DNA of 47,550 bases from NCBI GenBank assembly GCA_022842465.1, contig JALHPN010000041.1, forward strand, positions 1 to 47,550. Reading direction: 5' to 3'. The DNA is from Polyangiaceae bacterium (GTDB taxonomy: Bacteria > Myxococcota_A > Polyangia > Polyangiales > Polyangiaceae). Positions 1 to 9,976 of the stretch are shown piece after piece. The notes beneath the pieces are model-generated. The model ran no database searches, was not told the DNA's origin, and saw nothing but the letters and a program-made list of their open reading frames with translations. Position 1 is the stretch's first letter, and each line of letters opens with the position of its first letter. A program made the translations under genes and the position numbers.

Positions 1-117
1 GGCCCTCCGTGCCCTCCCGCGCCGCGAGCCATGCCGCGACGAGCGCGGGCGGTAGCGCCACCGCGAACGCGCGCGCGACGTCGCGGAGCGCGTGCCCGCG
101 TGCCCGCGTCTCCTCCG

Positions 118-121
<4 letters not shown>
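1..121 (-). CDS. N-terminus of a probable sensor histidine kinase (partial)
   Basis: An open frame of 40 codons starts at GTG (121-119) and runs off the left edge of the window. The GTG overlaps the stop codon of the upstream response regulator in a GTGA arrangement, which suggests translational coupling. The visible residues begin with a short charged segment (TEETRARGH) followed by a hydrophobic stretch (AFAVALPPALVAAWLAA, about residues 18-34) that looks like a first transmembrane helix. No catalytic domain lies inside the window. Sigma-54 regulators in efflux operons of this kind are usually followed by their cognate membrane kinase, so kinase is the best guess, but this rests on position and the one helix. 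It could be another membrane protein. Confidence 0.45.
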
Positions 122-1501
<1,380 letters not shown>

Positions 1502-1509
<8 letters not shown>

Positions 1510-3943
1510 ACCGTAGCGCCACCGAAGGCGGAATCCGCACCGCGCGCCACGCCGGGACGAAGCAGGCGAGGACGCCGACAGCGGCGAGCGTCGCGGAGAC
1601 CGTCACGAAGACGAGCGGATCGAAGCCGCGGACCTCGGCCACGTGCGTCGCGAGGAGGCGCCCGAGCGTCGTCGCCCCCACGAGCCCGACGACGAGGCCG
1701 AGCCCGACGATGCGCGCCCCTCCGCCGACCACGAGCCCGACGAGCTCCCCGGGCGACGCCCCGAGCGCCGTGCGGATCCCGATCTCGCGTGTCCGCTGCG
1801 CCGTCGTGTAGGCGACGAGACCGAAGAGGCCCATCGTCGAGAGCACGAGCGCCGCGACGGCGAACGCCGCGAGGAGGAGCGCCGTGGAGCGTCGCTCCGC
1901 GTTCCGCTCGGCCATCTTGTCCTTCATCGTCTGGTGACCGAAGAGCGCGAGCTCGGGGTCTCTCTCCTGCACGGCGGCGCGCATGCGCGCGAGCATCGCT
2001 TCCCCGGTGCGCGAGCGCACGGCGATCGTCATCGCGCGGCTCGGGACCTGCGCGAGCGGGACGAAGGCCTCGGCGGCGGGCGGCTTGGCGAGCCCGTTCT
2101 TGCGCACGTCCCCGGCGACGCCGACGATCTCCCACCAGACGTCGCCTTCACGATCCTGGAGATCGATGCGACGCCCGATCGGATCCTCCCCCGGGAAGAA
2201 CTGCTCGGCCACACGCTGGCTGACCACCATGACTCGCCGACCGTCGCGACGATCGTCCGCCGTGAGCTCGCGACCGCGGAGGATGGGGATCCCCAGCGCC
2301 TGGAAGTACCCCGGAAGGACGACGTTTCGCTCGAGGATGGGCCCCTTTCCGTCCGGCCAGGGCGGGCGCCCCTCGATCTTGAACCAGCCGTTCTGGTTCG
2401 ACCCGAAGAACGGGAGCGCGCTGTTCGCGGTGACGGCGGCCGCGCCGGGCTCCTTCGCGAGCCGCGCGAGGAGGTCCTCGTAGAAGCGCGCGACGTGCTC
2501 GTCGTCGGCGTACTTCGCCTCGGGGAGGACGAGCTTCCCGACGACGAGACCCTCGGGATCGAACCCCGGAGGTGTGCTCGCCATCACCGCGTACGCACGG
2601 AGCGAGAGCCCCGCGCCCGCGAGCAGCGCGAAGGCCATCGCGACCTGCGCGACGACGAGGGTGCTCCGGAGGACGCGCTGGCGCCGGCTCACGCCCGCCT
2701 GAGCGGAGGTCTCCTTCAAGACCGCCTGCGGCGCGATCCGCGACGTCGCGAGCGCCGGACCGAGCCCGAACGCGACGCCGCAGACGAGAGAGGCGAGGAC
2801 GGCGAACGCGAAGGCGGCGCCGTCGACCCCGAACGCGATGTTGGCCGACCACACCTGCGTCGCCACGCTCGTCGCGAAGAAGTCGACGAGCCACACCGCC
2901 GCGATGCCTCCGCCCGCGCCGCCGATCAGGAACACGACCGCCGTCTCCGTGACGAGCTGCGCGACGAGCCGCGCGCGTGTCGCACCGAGGGCGGAGCGGG
3001 CTGCCATCTCCGCGCGCCGTGTCGCGCCGCGGGCGAGGAGGAGGCTCGCGGTGTTCGCGCACACGACGAGGAAGACGAGGACGACCGCGCCGAACAGGAC
3101 GAGCGCGCTCTCTCGCGCCGCGCCGACGAGCGCATCGTGGAGATCGACGACCCACAAGCCGCGGTGGCGCCAGCTCCCGTGCTGCTCACCGAGGCGCCCG
3201 GCGATCGCGGTCATGTCGGCTTGCGCTTGCTCGTTCGTCACGCCTGCCTTCCTCCGGCCGAGGACGCGGTACGCGTTGTAGCCGCGCGCCGCGGCCCGCT
3301 CGGCGTAGCCGTCGCCGTGCACGACCGGGATCCAGACGTCGGCGCGATCGCCGTTCGGGCCGCCGAAGCGGAAGCCCTCAGGACCTATCCCGGCGACTGT
3401 GAACGGGCGGCTGTTCAACGTGATGACGCGTCCGACGAGGCCAGGGTCGGCGGCGAAGCGACGCCGCCAGAGATCGGCAGACACGACGCACGCTGGCGCC
3501 GACCCCACGCGGTCGTCGTCGGGTCCGAGGAGTCGCCCCTGGAGCGGCCGGACCCCCATGACGGTGAAGAAGTCGCCCGACACGTCCGCGCCGCCGACGT
3601 ACTCGGCGGGGCGATCGCCGTCGCTCAGGCTGAACGCGTCCCAGCCGCTCGCGGCGATGGCCTCGAACGTCTTGTTCTCCGCGCGGAGATCGACGACGTC
3701 CGCGAGGGACGCCGGCCACTCCTTCGCGACCGGCTCGTACGTCTTCCAGATCATCACGAGCTCCTCCGGATGCGGGTACGGGAGGGGCCGAAGGAGCAGC
3801 GCTTGCACGATGCTGAAGACGGCGGTCGTCGCGCCGATCCCGGCGACGAGCACGCCGAGGAGCGAGGCTGCGAACGTCGGCGCGCGGAAGAGGAGACGGA
3901 GCGCGAAGCGAGCGTCGGCGAGGACGATGCGGAGGGCTTCCAT
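1502..3943 (-). CDS. MacB-like ABC transporter permease, duplicated (ADOP type)
   Basis: An 813-residue membrane protein with two MacB/FtsX units in tandem. A first helix near residues 20-45 is followed by a large periplasmic domain (about 50-260) and three helices (about 270-420). This is repeated by another helix, periplasmic domain and three terminal helices ending in VALRYE. This is the layout of the acidobacterial/myxobacterial duplicated permeases, about 800 residues and twice a normal MacB. The start at 3943 has AAGGAG seven bases upstream and lies 11 bases after the ATPase stop. An in-frame extension to 4810 exists but is antisense-like, Arg/Pro-rich sequence overlapping the ATPase gene. 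It should pair with the adjacent ATPase and fusion protein to move a substrate from the periplasm or membrane. Confidence 0.9.
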
Positions 3944-3954
3944 GCGGGGCTCCT

Positions 3955-4644
3955 TCAGGCGGCTCGGCTGACGTCCTCGACGATGCGCCCGTCGAAGAGG
4001 TGGATGGCGCGGTGCGCGCGCCGCGCGTACTCGCGGCTGTGCGTGACCATGCAGATGGTCGCGCCGCCGGCGTGGAGGGTGTCGAGAAGGTCCATCACGG
4101 CGTCGCCGGACTTCGAGTCGAGGTTGCCGGTCGGCTCGTCGGCGAACACGATCGAGGGCTCGTTGACGACGGCCCGCGCGACGGCGACGCGCTGCTGCTG
4201 CCCGCCGGAGAGCTGGCTCGGCATGTGCTCCTTGCGATGGCTCATCTGGACGCGTTCGAGCGCGGCGTTCACACGCTTCGCGCGCTCGCTTTGGGGGACG
4301 CCCGCGTAGCGGAGCGGGAGCTCGACGTTCTCCGCGACGGTCAGCTCGCCGATGAGGTTGAACGTCTGGAAGACGAAGCCGATCTCGCGGTTCCGGACGC
4401 GCGAGCGCTCGCGGACGTCGAGACCGCTCACCTCGCGATCGCCGAGCAAGTAGCGACCGCTCGACGGGACGTCGAGGAGGCCGAGGATCGAGAGGAGCGT
4501 CGTCTTGCCGGAGCCGCTCGGGCCCTCGATCGCGAGGTATTCGCCGCGGCGGACCTCGAGGTGGACGTCGCGGAGGGCGTGGGTCTCGAGCTCGTCGGTC
4601 AGGAAGACCTTGCCGATCGCATCGAGGCTGAGGAGGACGGACAT
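3955..4644 (-). CDS. ABC transporter ATP-binding protein (MacB/LolD-like)
   Basis: A 229-residue ATPase with all the expected motifs: Walker A GPSGSGKTT near residues 37-45, Q-loop QTFN, signature LSGGQQQRVAVARA, Walker B IVFADEPTGNLD and the H-loop TH. The 'DEPTGNLDS' form is typical of the LolD/MacB/FtsE branch, which drives mechanotransmission rather than import. The ATG at 4644 is preceded by GGAG nine bases upstream. The longer frame to 4917 has no family similarity and lies over the fusion-protein gene. The gene sits 26 bases after the fusion protein and 11 before the permease, so the three form one tripartite efflux unit. An outer-membrane TolC-like partner is not encoded in the window. 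Confidence 0.94.
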   Translation of the reverse strand: MSVLLSLDAIGKVFLTDELETHALRDVHLEVRRGEYLAIEGPSGSGKTTLLSILGLLDVPSSGRYLLGDREVSGLDVRERSRVRNREIGFVFQTFNLIGELTVAENVELPLRYAGVPQSERAKRVNAALERVQMSHRKEHMPSQLSGGQQQRVAVARAVVNEPSIVFADEPTGNLDSKSGDAVMDLLDTLHAGGATICMVTHSREYARRAHRAIHLFDGRIVEDVSRAA

Positions 4645-4670
4645 CGAGAATGGCTCCTTGTCGGGTCGGA

Positions 4671-5957
4671 TCACTTGAAACGGAGATGGGGGACGTCGCT
4701 CGGCACGGCGACGTCGGAGACGACGACGGTGTCGCCTTCGGCGAGGCCGGAGGCGATCTCGATCTCGCGCGCGGACGCGCGGCCGAGCTGGACCGTGGTG
4801 CGCGTCGCACCGCGACCGTCCGGGCTCACCCGGAAGACGTCGGCGCGCACGCGGGGCAGCGCGCCGGCGGGGCGGGCGACGTGGAGGACGTTCGTGAGTG
4901 TCTCGATCTCGATCCACGCCGTCGCAGCCTGGTCGGCGCGGACGCCGGGCGGAAGCGCGTCGTCGATCAGGACCTCGAGCCGGACGGTGCCCTTCGCGAC
5001 GGCGGGGTCGACCCGCTCGACGCGGCCACGGAAGGTCGCGCCGCCGTGCTCGAAGCGAACGGGCAGGCCGCGCCGCACGTCGGCGGCCTCCGCCTCGCTC
5101 ACGCGCAGATCACCCTTCAGGCGGCCCGGCTCGGCGATGCGCGCGAGCTGCGCGCCGACGGCGACCCACTGGCCGCTCTCGAGCGCGATGTCCTGCACGA
5201 TGCCGCGCGTACCTGCGCGGACCTCGAGGGCGGCGACGCGGCCGCGGGCGAAGGCGGCAATGTCACGGAGCCGAGCGACCTCGGTGCGCTGCGCGGCGAG
5301 CTGGCGGGCGCGCCCGCTCGTGAGGACGCGCATGCGGGCTTCCTCGCCGGTGAGGCGGTCGCCGAGGACGGCGGCCTTGGTGGTCGTGTCCGCGCGCTCG
5401 AGGCCGCTGAGGAGACCCGCATCGGCGAGCCGATCGGCCGTGGCGCGTGCGTCGTTCGCGTGGGCGAGCTCGCGGCGGAGGGTCGCGGCAGCGGCGGCGG
5501 CGGCGACGTTGTCCGCGTCGCTCTTGACGTCGAGCGACACGAGCGCCGCCTCGGCGGTGGCGGCCGCGCGGTCTGCCTCGAGGGCGGCGAGCTCGAGGTC
5601 GGCGTTCGCGAGGACGAGGACCACGGTGTCAGGCTCGACCTCGGCGCCGGGGCGGACCGCGATCCGCGCGACGCGTCCGGCGCTCGTCGCCGAGAGCCAC
5701 GTGACGTGCTCGGGGACGAGCGTGCCCTGAGCCGGGACCTGCCGGAGGAGATCGCCCCGACGGACGACGTCGGTGAGGACGGAGCTCCGCTCGACGGCGG
5801 TCGCCTGGTCGGCCCGCGCGATGCCGATCGCGCGGACCGCGAACGCGACGAGCGCGATCGCGGAGAGGACGACGCCGACACGGAGCGCCGTCCCGCGGCC
5901 GCGACGACCGGAGAGGAGACCAGGCTTGGGCCGCACGACGTCCATCGCCGCGGCCAT
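4671..5957 (-). CDS. HlyD/MacA-family membrane fusion (periplasmic adaptor) protein
   Basis: A 428-residue adaptor. A transmembrane anchor at about residues 26-46 is followed by a split lipoyl/biotinyl-like domain (LSATSAGRVARIAVRPGAEV, then GTRGIVQDIALESGQWV). A long Ala/Glu/Leu/Arg-rich alpha-hairpin lies between the two halves (about 110-210), followed by beta-barrel and C-terminal membrane-proximal domains. It would link the ABC permease to an outer-membrane channel. It is the first gene of the operon. Neither candidate ATG (5957 or 5945) has a Shine-Dalgarno sequence, and a sigma-54-like promoter overlaps the 5' end, so the true start may be the ATG at 5945 on a nearly leaderless transcript. 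Confidence 0.88.
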   Translation of the reverse strand: MAAAMDVVRPKPGLLSGRRGRGTALRVGVVLSAIALVAFAVRAIGIARADQATAVERSSVLTDVVRRGDLLRQVPAQGTLVPEHVTWLSATSAGRVARIAVRPGAEVEPDTVVLVLANADLELAALEADRAAATAEAALVSLDVKSDADNVAAAAAAATLRRELAHANDARATADRLADAGLLSGLERADTTTKAAVLGDRLTGEEARMRVLTSGRARQLAAQRTEVARLRDIAAFARGRVAALEVRAGTRGIVQDIALESGQWVAVGAQLARIAEPGRLKGDLRVSEAEAADVRRGLPVRFEHGGATFRGRVERVDPAVAKGTVRLEVLIDDALPPGVRADQAATAWIEIETLTNVLHVARPAGALPRVRADVFRVSPDGRGATRTTVQLGRASAREIEIASGLAEGDTVVVSDVAVPSDVPHLRFK

Positions 5958-5959
5958 GA

Positions 5960-5974
5960 GCGAGGGATGTGCCA
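5960..5974 (-). promoter_or_regulatory. Candidate sigma-54 (-24/-12) promoter
   Basis: On the minus strand the sequence TGGCACATCCCTCGC reads TGGCAC, then TCGC, with GG (5973-5972) and GC (5961-5960) exactly ten bases apart, as sigma-54 requires. It matches the consensus TGGCACG-N4-TTGC at all but two fixed positions. The expected transcription start is near 5948, just before the ATG at 5945. The operon it would drive encodes a sigma-54 activator. Inferred from sequence only. Confidence 0.45.
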
Positions 5975-6045
5975 GGTGACGCCCTCGCGATCTCGCGTGC
6001 TTGGCGCCCGCGCGCGCTGCGGCCGCTCTCGCTTCCGGGATCGCG

Positions 6046-6063
6046 CGTCCCGAAATCGGGACG
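6046..6063. promoter_or_regulatory. Perfect dyad CGTCCCGA-AA-TCGGGACG
   Basis: Eight-base arms with an AA centre lie between the FMN reductase stop (6078) and the efflux operon (5957). The centre is about 105 bases upstream of the predicted sigma-54 transcription start, the usual distance for an NtrC-type enhancer site. It could instead be a rho-independent-like terminator of the reductase gene, although no T-run follows. Confidence 0.5.
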
Positions 6064-6077
6064 ACCGAGCGGGCCCC

Positions 6078-6635
6078 TCAGCGGAGCGTCGCGAGCGCGC
6101 CGGCGACGCGGCGGAGCTCGGTCAGCATCGGGGCGACGCTCCCGGCGACACTGTCGCTCGGCGTGAAGACGCCGTCGGCCAGCATCGAGCTGAACATCGG
6201 GATGACGACGGCCTCCACGAGCGGCGTCATCTTGAGGGAGGCGAGCATGGGCTTCGCCATCTGCACCGCGCGGAGGCCGCCGGACACGCCGCCGTAGCTC
6301 ACGAACGCGGCGGGCTTGTAGGCCCATTCGTGGAAGAGATAGTCGAGCGCGTTGACGAGCGCGGGCGCCATGCCGTGGTTGTACTCCGGCGTGACGAGGA
6401 CGAAGGCGTCCGCCGCGTCGACGATCGCGCTCCAGCGCTTCGTGTGCTCGTGCTCGTACTGCCGGAGCCGCGGGTGCTTCGGCTCGTCGAGCAGCGGCAG
6501 CCCGATCGCTGCGAGGTCGGCGAGGACCACGTCCTCGAAGGCCCCCTGCGCCTTCGCGCGCTCGACGAACCAGGTGCCGATCGGACCTCCGGCCCGGCCC
6601 GGCCGCGTGCTCGCGAGGATGACGGTGAGATTCAT
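6078..6635 (-). CDS. NADPH-dependent FMN reductase family protein
   Basis: A 185-residue flavodoxin-fold reductase. The start MNLTVILASTRPGR gives the family's first strand and phosphate-binding loop (STRPGRAG, residues 9-16). PEYNHG at 83-88 and SYGGVSGG at 113-120 form the flavin-binding loops. Length and motifs match the NAD(P)H:FMN/quinone or azo-reductase-like family (PF03358), which transfers hydride to FMN, quinones, chromate or azo compounds in the cytosol. The actual substrate cannot be read from sequence. A longer upstream frame to 6872 was rejected because it is Arg/Ser-rich and overlaps the next gene. The gene stands alone, with hairpins on both sides. Confidence 0.9.
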   Translation of the reverse strand: MNLTVILASTRPGRAGGPIGTWFVERAKAQGAFEDVVLADLAAIGLPLLDEPKHPRLRQYEHEHTKRWSAIVDAADAFVLVTPEYNHGMAPALVNALDYLFHEWAYKPAAFVSYGGVSGGLRAVQMAKPMLASLKMTPLVEAVVIPMFSSMLADGVFTPSDSVAGSVAPMLTELRRVAGALATLR

Positions 6636-6692
6636 GGGATGCACTCTCGCGCGGGCGTTGCCCGAGCGGAAGACGCCACGAGGCAACAGCCT

Positions 6693-6709
6693 GTTCCTCT
6701 CGGAGGAAC
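6693..6709 (-). terminator. Hairpin GTTCCTC-TCG-GAGGAAC downstream of the phosphatase/PLD gene
   Basis: A perfect seven-base stem with a three-base loop starts 20 bases after the stop of the phosphatase/PLD gene and before the FMN reductase start. There is no T-tract, which is common for terminators in high-GC genomes. It could also be an operator for the reductase. Confidence 0.45.
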
Positions 6710-6729
6710 GATGGGTGCGGCCGTGAGGC

Positions 6730-9009
6730 TCACCGGGCCGCGGCCTCGAGCTCCTGCTCAGCGCCCTGGCTCGCCGCCGCGCTCGCCTCGAACGCCACCG
6801 GCGAGCGCTGCCATATCGAGCGGAACATCTTGTAGTACTTCGCCGCGACGTCGCGGCTCTGGACGACGACATCGAGCTCGCGCGACGTCACCGCCGACTG
6901 CGTGTCGAGGTTTCGCGATCCCATCCATACCGTGTCACCGACGAGGATCGGCTTCGCGTGGCTCATGTCCATGCCCTTGCCGATGGCCGCCCGCGGCGCG
7001 GTCCCCGCCTCCGTAGGCGTCCCGAACCAGCGGATGTGGAGGCGGCTCGGATCCTTCGCCGCCTTGCTCAGCAGCGCCACGATCTGCTCGTTGTTGCCGC
7101 CCTGACCCGGAAGCCGTTGCTCGAAGTCCATGTAACCGCGCGAGAGCATCACGTAGACGGGGAGGTGCTCGGTCGCTTCGGCGAGCGTCGCGAAGACCTC
7201 CTTGTCGTTCAGGTTCGGCGTCATCACGAGGATGCGCTCGCCCGGCGACTGGCCCGCCTTCTTCCGCTCCGCGGCGCGGTCCCGCGCGGCCTTGAAGCCG
7301 GCGAGGAACGCCTGGTGGGCCGCGTTCTCTCGACCCGCGCCCGCCTTCTGTCCGAGCGTGAGGATCGCGACGCCGTCCGCGAAGCCGGTGTGAGCGGCAG
7401 GCGGGGCAGGGAGCGCTATGCCCTTCTGGACGACCTTCTCCCAGCCGTGCGCGCTCTGCTCGCGGATGGTGGCGGCGGCCGGCCCCTCGAAGACGATCGC
7501 GGTCTGGAACCAGTCCCGCCCGGTCGGGTTCTGCGCCGTGCCGTCCCCCTTGTTCTCGAGGTTCGCGTCCGTGACGAGCGCGCGTCGGTTGTCCGCGACG
7601 ATGGTCTTCGAGTGCGAGACGTTGAGACCGGCGAGGCCCGTGAGCGCGCGGCCCTCGCCGCGCGGATCGAACGTGCCGACGATGACGTTCGGTGAATCGA
7701 GGAGCTTCTCGACCATCGCCTTGTACGCGTCGTGGCGCTCGAGCGGGGGTGTGCGCGGCGAGACGCGGACGTAGACCTTCACGTTGGGTCGCGCCTTCGC
7801 GAGCGCCTGCACGCCCGCGCGGACCTCGTTCACGATCGCCGAGTCGGCGAAGATCATCGTCTCGATGAAGACCTCGTGCTCGGCCGACTCGATGAGCTGG
7901 CGCGCGGCCTTGCCGATCTCCGCGTTGCCGACGAGCGGCCACTCGAGGATGCGGTTGCCCTCGGTGAGCGGCTGCTTGACGTTCGAGGGCGACTTCGCCG
8001 CCGCCGCGGTCATCGCCTCCAGGATCCCGCGCGGGTCCGTCTTCCGGTAGGGGCGCTCGGCCTCGACGTTCCATAGCGCGCCCGACAGGCGCCGCGCGAG
8101 GGACGCGCGCGAGACGCCCGGGCGCTCCGCGTAGCCGTCGAGGAGACGCACCGTCCGCCCCTCCGGAACACCGAGGCCGCTCGCCGTCTCGACGATGTCG
8201 CCGGCGAGGAAGGCGCGCCAGAATCGCTGGAGCGCGCGCTTCTGACCGAGGAGCTGGAGGCCACGGTCCTCGGCGTACTTCACGACGTCCGCCTCGGTCC
8301 ACTCGGGGTGCTTCGTCGCCGCGAACGCCGCCGCGACGAGCCCCGTCCGCCCGACGCCCTTCTCGCAGTGCATGACGACGGACTTCTTCTGGCCTGCCGC
8401 CGCGTTCACCGCGTTGACCGCCGCGACGAGCGAGTCCACCGGGTTGTAGATCGCGTTGTCGTGGAGCTTCACGTTCACGTACTCGAGGCCGGCCGTCTTC
8501 GCGGCTTCGCGATCGACGTCCGTGGCCTCCGCGCGGAGATCGACGACGACCTTGATCCCGCGCTTCGCGTACGCCGAGTACCCGGCCTGCGACGCCTCCG
8601 GGTTCGCCGTCTTGAAGACGCGCCCGCCGACGAACTCGGGCGCCGCGAGGTCGCCGGCGAGCTCGGGGCTCGAGCCGACGCTGTGCGGGCGCGACGAGCG
8701 GTAGATCTGCGCGCCGTTCGCCTCGACGTGCACGCTGTCGATGTACGGATCGACGGGGTAGTGGACCTTGAAGCCGAGCGCTCCGCGAACCGCGGGGACG
8801 AGCGGTCCGGCGACCGTCTTCACGACCGCCTTCACGGGGCCTGGCTTCGCGGCGCCTGCCGCCGCGAGGAGCGGATGCGCGGGCGGCGGCGGCGGGCCCG
8901 TCCGCACGGGGCTCGCCCCGGGCCCCGCCATCGCCAGCCCGGCGTGCAGCCACACCAGTGCGAGGAAGAGGAACCGGAGCGTGCAACGGAGGGCCCGGCG
9001 TAGGGGCAT
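6730..9009 (-). CDS. Exported fusion of a Cys-phosphatase (dual-specificity/PTP-like) domain and phospholipase D
   Basis: A 759-residue protein with a signal peptide (residues 1-28, ALAMA-like end) and a Pro-rich linker. A phosphatase-like domain (about 95-270) contains the active-site loop HCEKGVGRTG, with H214, catalytic C215 and R221 in perfect HCx5R form; D184 is a candidate general acid. A PLD-superfamily region follows (about 345-745). Its first HKD motif is HSKTIVAD (H466, K468, D473). The second is HAKPILVGD (H684, K686), whose Asp (D692) is one residue further away than usual; SRNLD follows as in phospholipases. It likely acts in the periplasm or outside the cell on phospho-substrates and phospholipids. 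I chose the ATG at 9009; a TTG at 9018 is also in frame. The next gene is divergent. Confidence 0.85.
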   Translation of the reverse strand: MPLRRALRCTLRFLFLALVWLHAGLAMAGPGASPVRTGPPPPPAHPLLAAAGAAKPGPVKAVVKTVAGPLVPAVRGALGFKVHYPVDPYIDSVHVEANGAQIYRSSRPHSVGSSPELAGDLAAPEFVGGRVFKTANPEASQAGYSAYAKRGIKVVVDLRAEATDVDREAAKTAGLEYVNVKLHDNAIYNPVDSLVAAVNAVNAAAGQKKSVVMHCEKGVGRTGLVAAAFAATKHPEWTEADVVKYAEDRGLQLLGQKRALQRFWRAFLAGDIVETASGLGVPEGRTVRLLDGYAERPGVSRASLARRLSGALWNVEAERPYRKTDPRGILEAMTAAAAKSPSNVKQPLTEGNRILEWPLVGNAEIGKAARQLIESAEHEVFIETMIFADSAIVNEVRAGVQALAKARPNVKVYVRVSPRTPPLERHDAYKAMVEKLLDSPNVIVGTFDPRGEGRALTGLAGLNVSHSKTIVADNRRALVTDANLENKGDGTAQNPTGRDWFQTAIVFEGPAAATIREQSAHGWEKVVQKGIALPAPPAAHTGFADGVAILTLGQKAGAGRENAAHQAFLAGFKAARDRAAERKKAGQSPGERILVMTPNLNDKEVFATLAEATEHLPVYVMLSRGYMDFEQRLPGQGGNNEQIVALLSKAAKDPSRLHIRWFGTPTEAGTAPRAAIGKGMDMSHAKPILVGDTVWMGSRNLDTQSAVTSRELDVVVQSRDVAAKYYKMFRSIWQRSPVAFEASAAASQGAEQELEAAAR

Positions 9010-9087
9010 GTAAGCCAACGGTGCACCCCGCGTGCCCGACCGATCGTCGTGTTTGCCCGAAAAAAACCGAGCCGATCACGGGCGCGC

Positions 9088-9105
9088 GTGGATCCTGGGA
9101 TCCAC
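9088..9105. promoter_or_regulatory. Perfect dyad GTGGATCC-TG-GGATCCAC in a divergent intergenic region
   Basis: Eight-base arms with a two-base centre lie midway between the phosphatase/PLD gene (start 9009) and the hemerythrin-like gene (start 9168). No gene ends here, so a terminator is unlikely and a repressor or activator site for one or both genes is the simplest reading. Confidence 0.5.
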
Positions 9106-9167
9106 CCCCGCCGACGTGTCCCTCGTTCGGGCGACCAAAAGGTTCGGCCGTCCGGTCTTTGAAGGGC

Positions 9168-9896
9168 ATGCACACGCTCACCAACGAGACCACGTCCCCC
9201 ACGCCCTCCACCCGCCGCGGCATCGCGCTCCCGTTCTTCGATCTCTACGGCGACATCCACCGTGCCCTCCGCGTGGCGATGACCGATCTCCTCGCCGGCA
9301 TGGGCCGCACCGATCCGGCCGACGCGCGCGCGGTGCTCGCGCGTCTCGACGAGCTCGAGGGCATGCTCGACGCGATGGCCTCGCACATCGCGCACGAGGC
9401 GACCTTCCTCCACGTCGCCCTCGAACGACGGCTCGCCGGCGGCGCGATCCGTCTCGACATCGAGCACGCCGAGCACGCGCGCGCGATGGAGGAGCTGAAG
9501 GAGCTCGCGGAGGGCGTGCGCGGCGCGGACTCTCCCCGTCGCCCGGCGTCGTATCGCGCGCTCTACCTGCGCTACGCCGCCTTCGTCGGCGAGTCGCTCG
9601 TGCACATGAGCGACGAGGAGCTGACGACGCAGGCGCTCTTCGACGATCTCTTCACCGCCGCCGAGCTCCACGCCCTCCACGCCGCGCTCCTCGCCTCGAT
9701 CCCGCCGCCGGAGATGATGCGCACGCTCCAGATCATGATCCCGGCGATCGACGTGGCGTCCCGCACGCGGCTGCTCGCCGGCGCGAAGGCCGCGATGCCC
9801 CCCGAAGCATTCGCCGCCTTCCTCCCGGTGGCGTGCGCCGCGCTGTCGGTCGACGAGGTCGCCTTCCTCGCCCGGCAGCTCGGCGAGTCCGCCTGA
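9168..9896 (+). CDS. Hemerythrin-like (HHE) domain protein
   Basis: A 242-residue soluble protein that looks all-helical. Histidines and acids are spaced as in a hemerythrin-like four-helix bundle: H31 (DIHRALR), H73/H76/E77 (ASHIAHEATF), H100/H103 (IEHAEHARAM) and H146/E150 (VHMSDEE). Bacterial proteins of this type bind a diiron or single iron centre and sense or store O2 or NO, or buffer iron. Which role applies here is unknown. A second helical region (160-242) lacks such histidines. The start at 9168 follows GAAGGG and gives a normal N-terminus; the longer frame to 8958 overlaps the opposite gene. It stands alone and is transcribed away from the phosphatase/PLD gene. Confidence 0.75.
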   Translation: MHTLTNETTSPTPSTRRGIALPFFDLYGDIHRALRVAMTDLLAGMGRTDPADARAVLARLDELEGMLDAMASHIAHEATFLHVALERRLAGGAIRLDIEHAEHARAMEELKELAEGVRGADSPRRPASYRALYLRYAAFVGESLVHMSDEELTTQALFDDLFTAAELHALHAALLASIPPPEMMRTLQIMIPAIDVASRTRLLAGAKAAMPPEAFAAFLPVACAALSVDEVAFLARQLGESA

Positions 9897-9976
9897 ACGG
9901 CATGCTCTCTGCTCCGCCGCGTCTGGCGAAGCGAGCCGCGCAGATCGAACGCCGTCGCTGCACGTACGAGCCGGCC

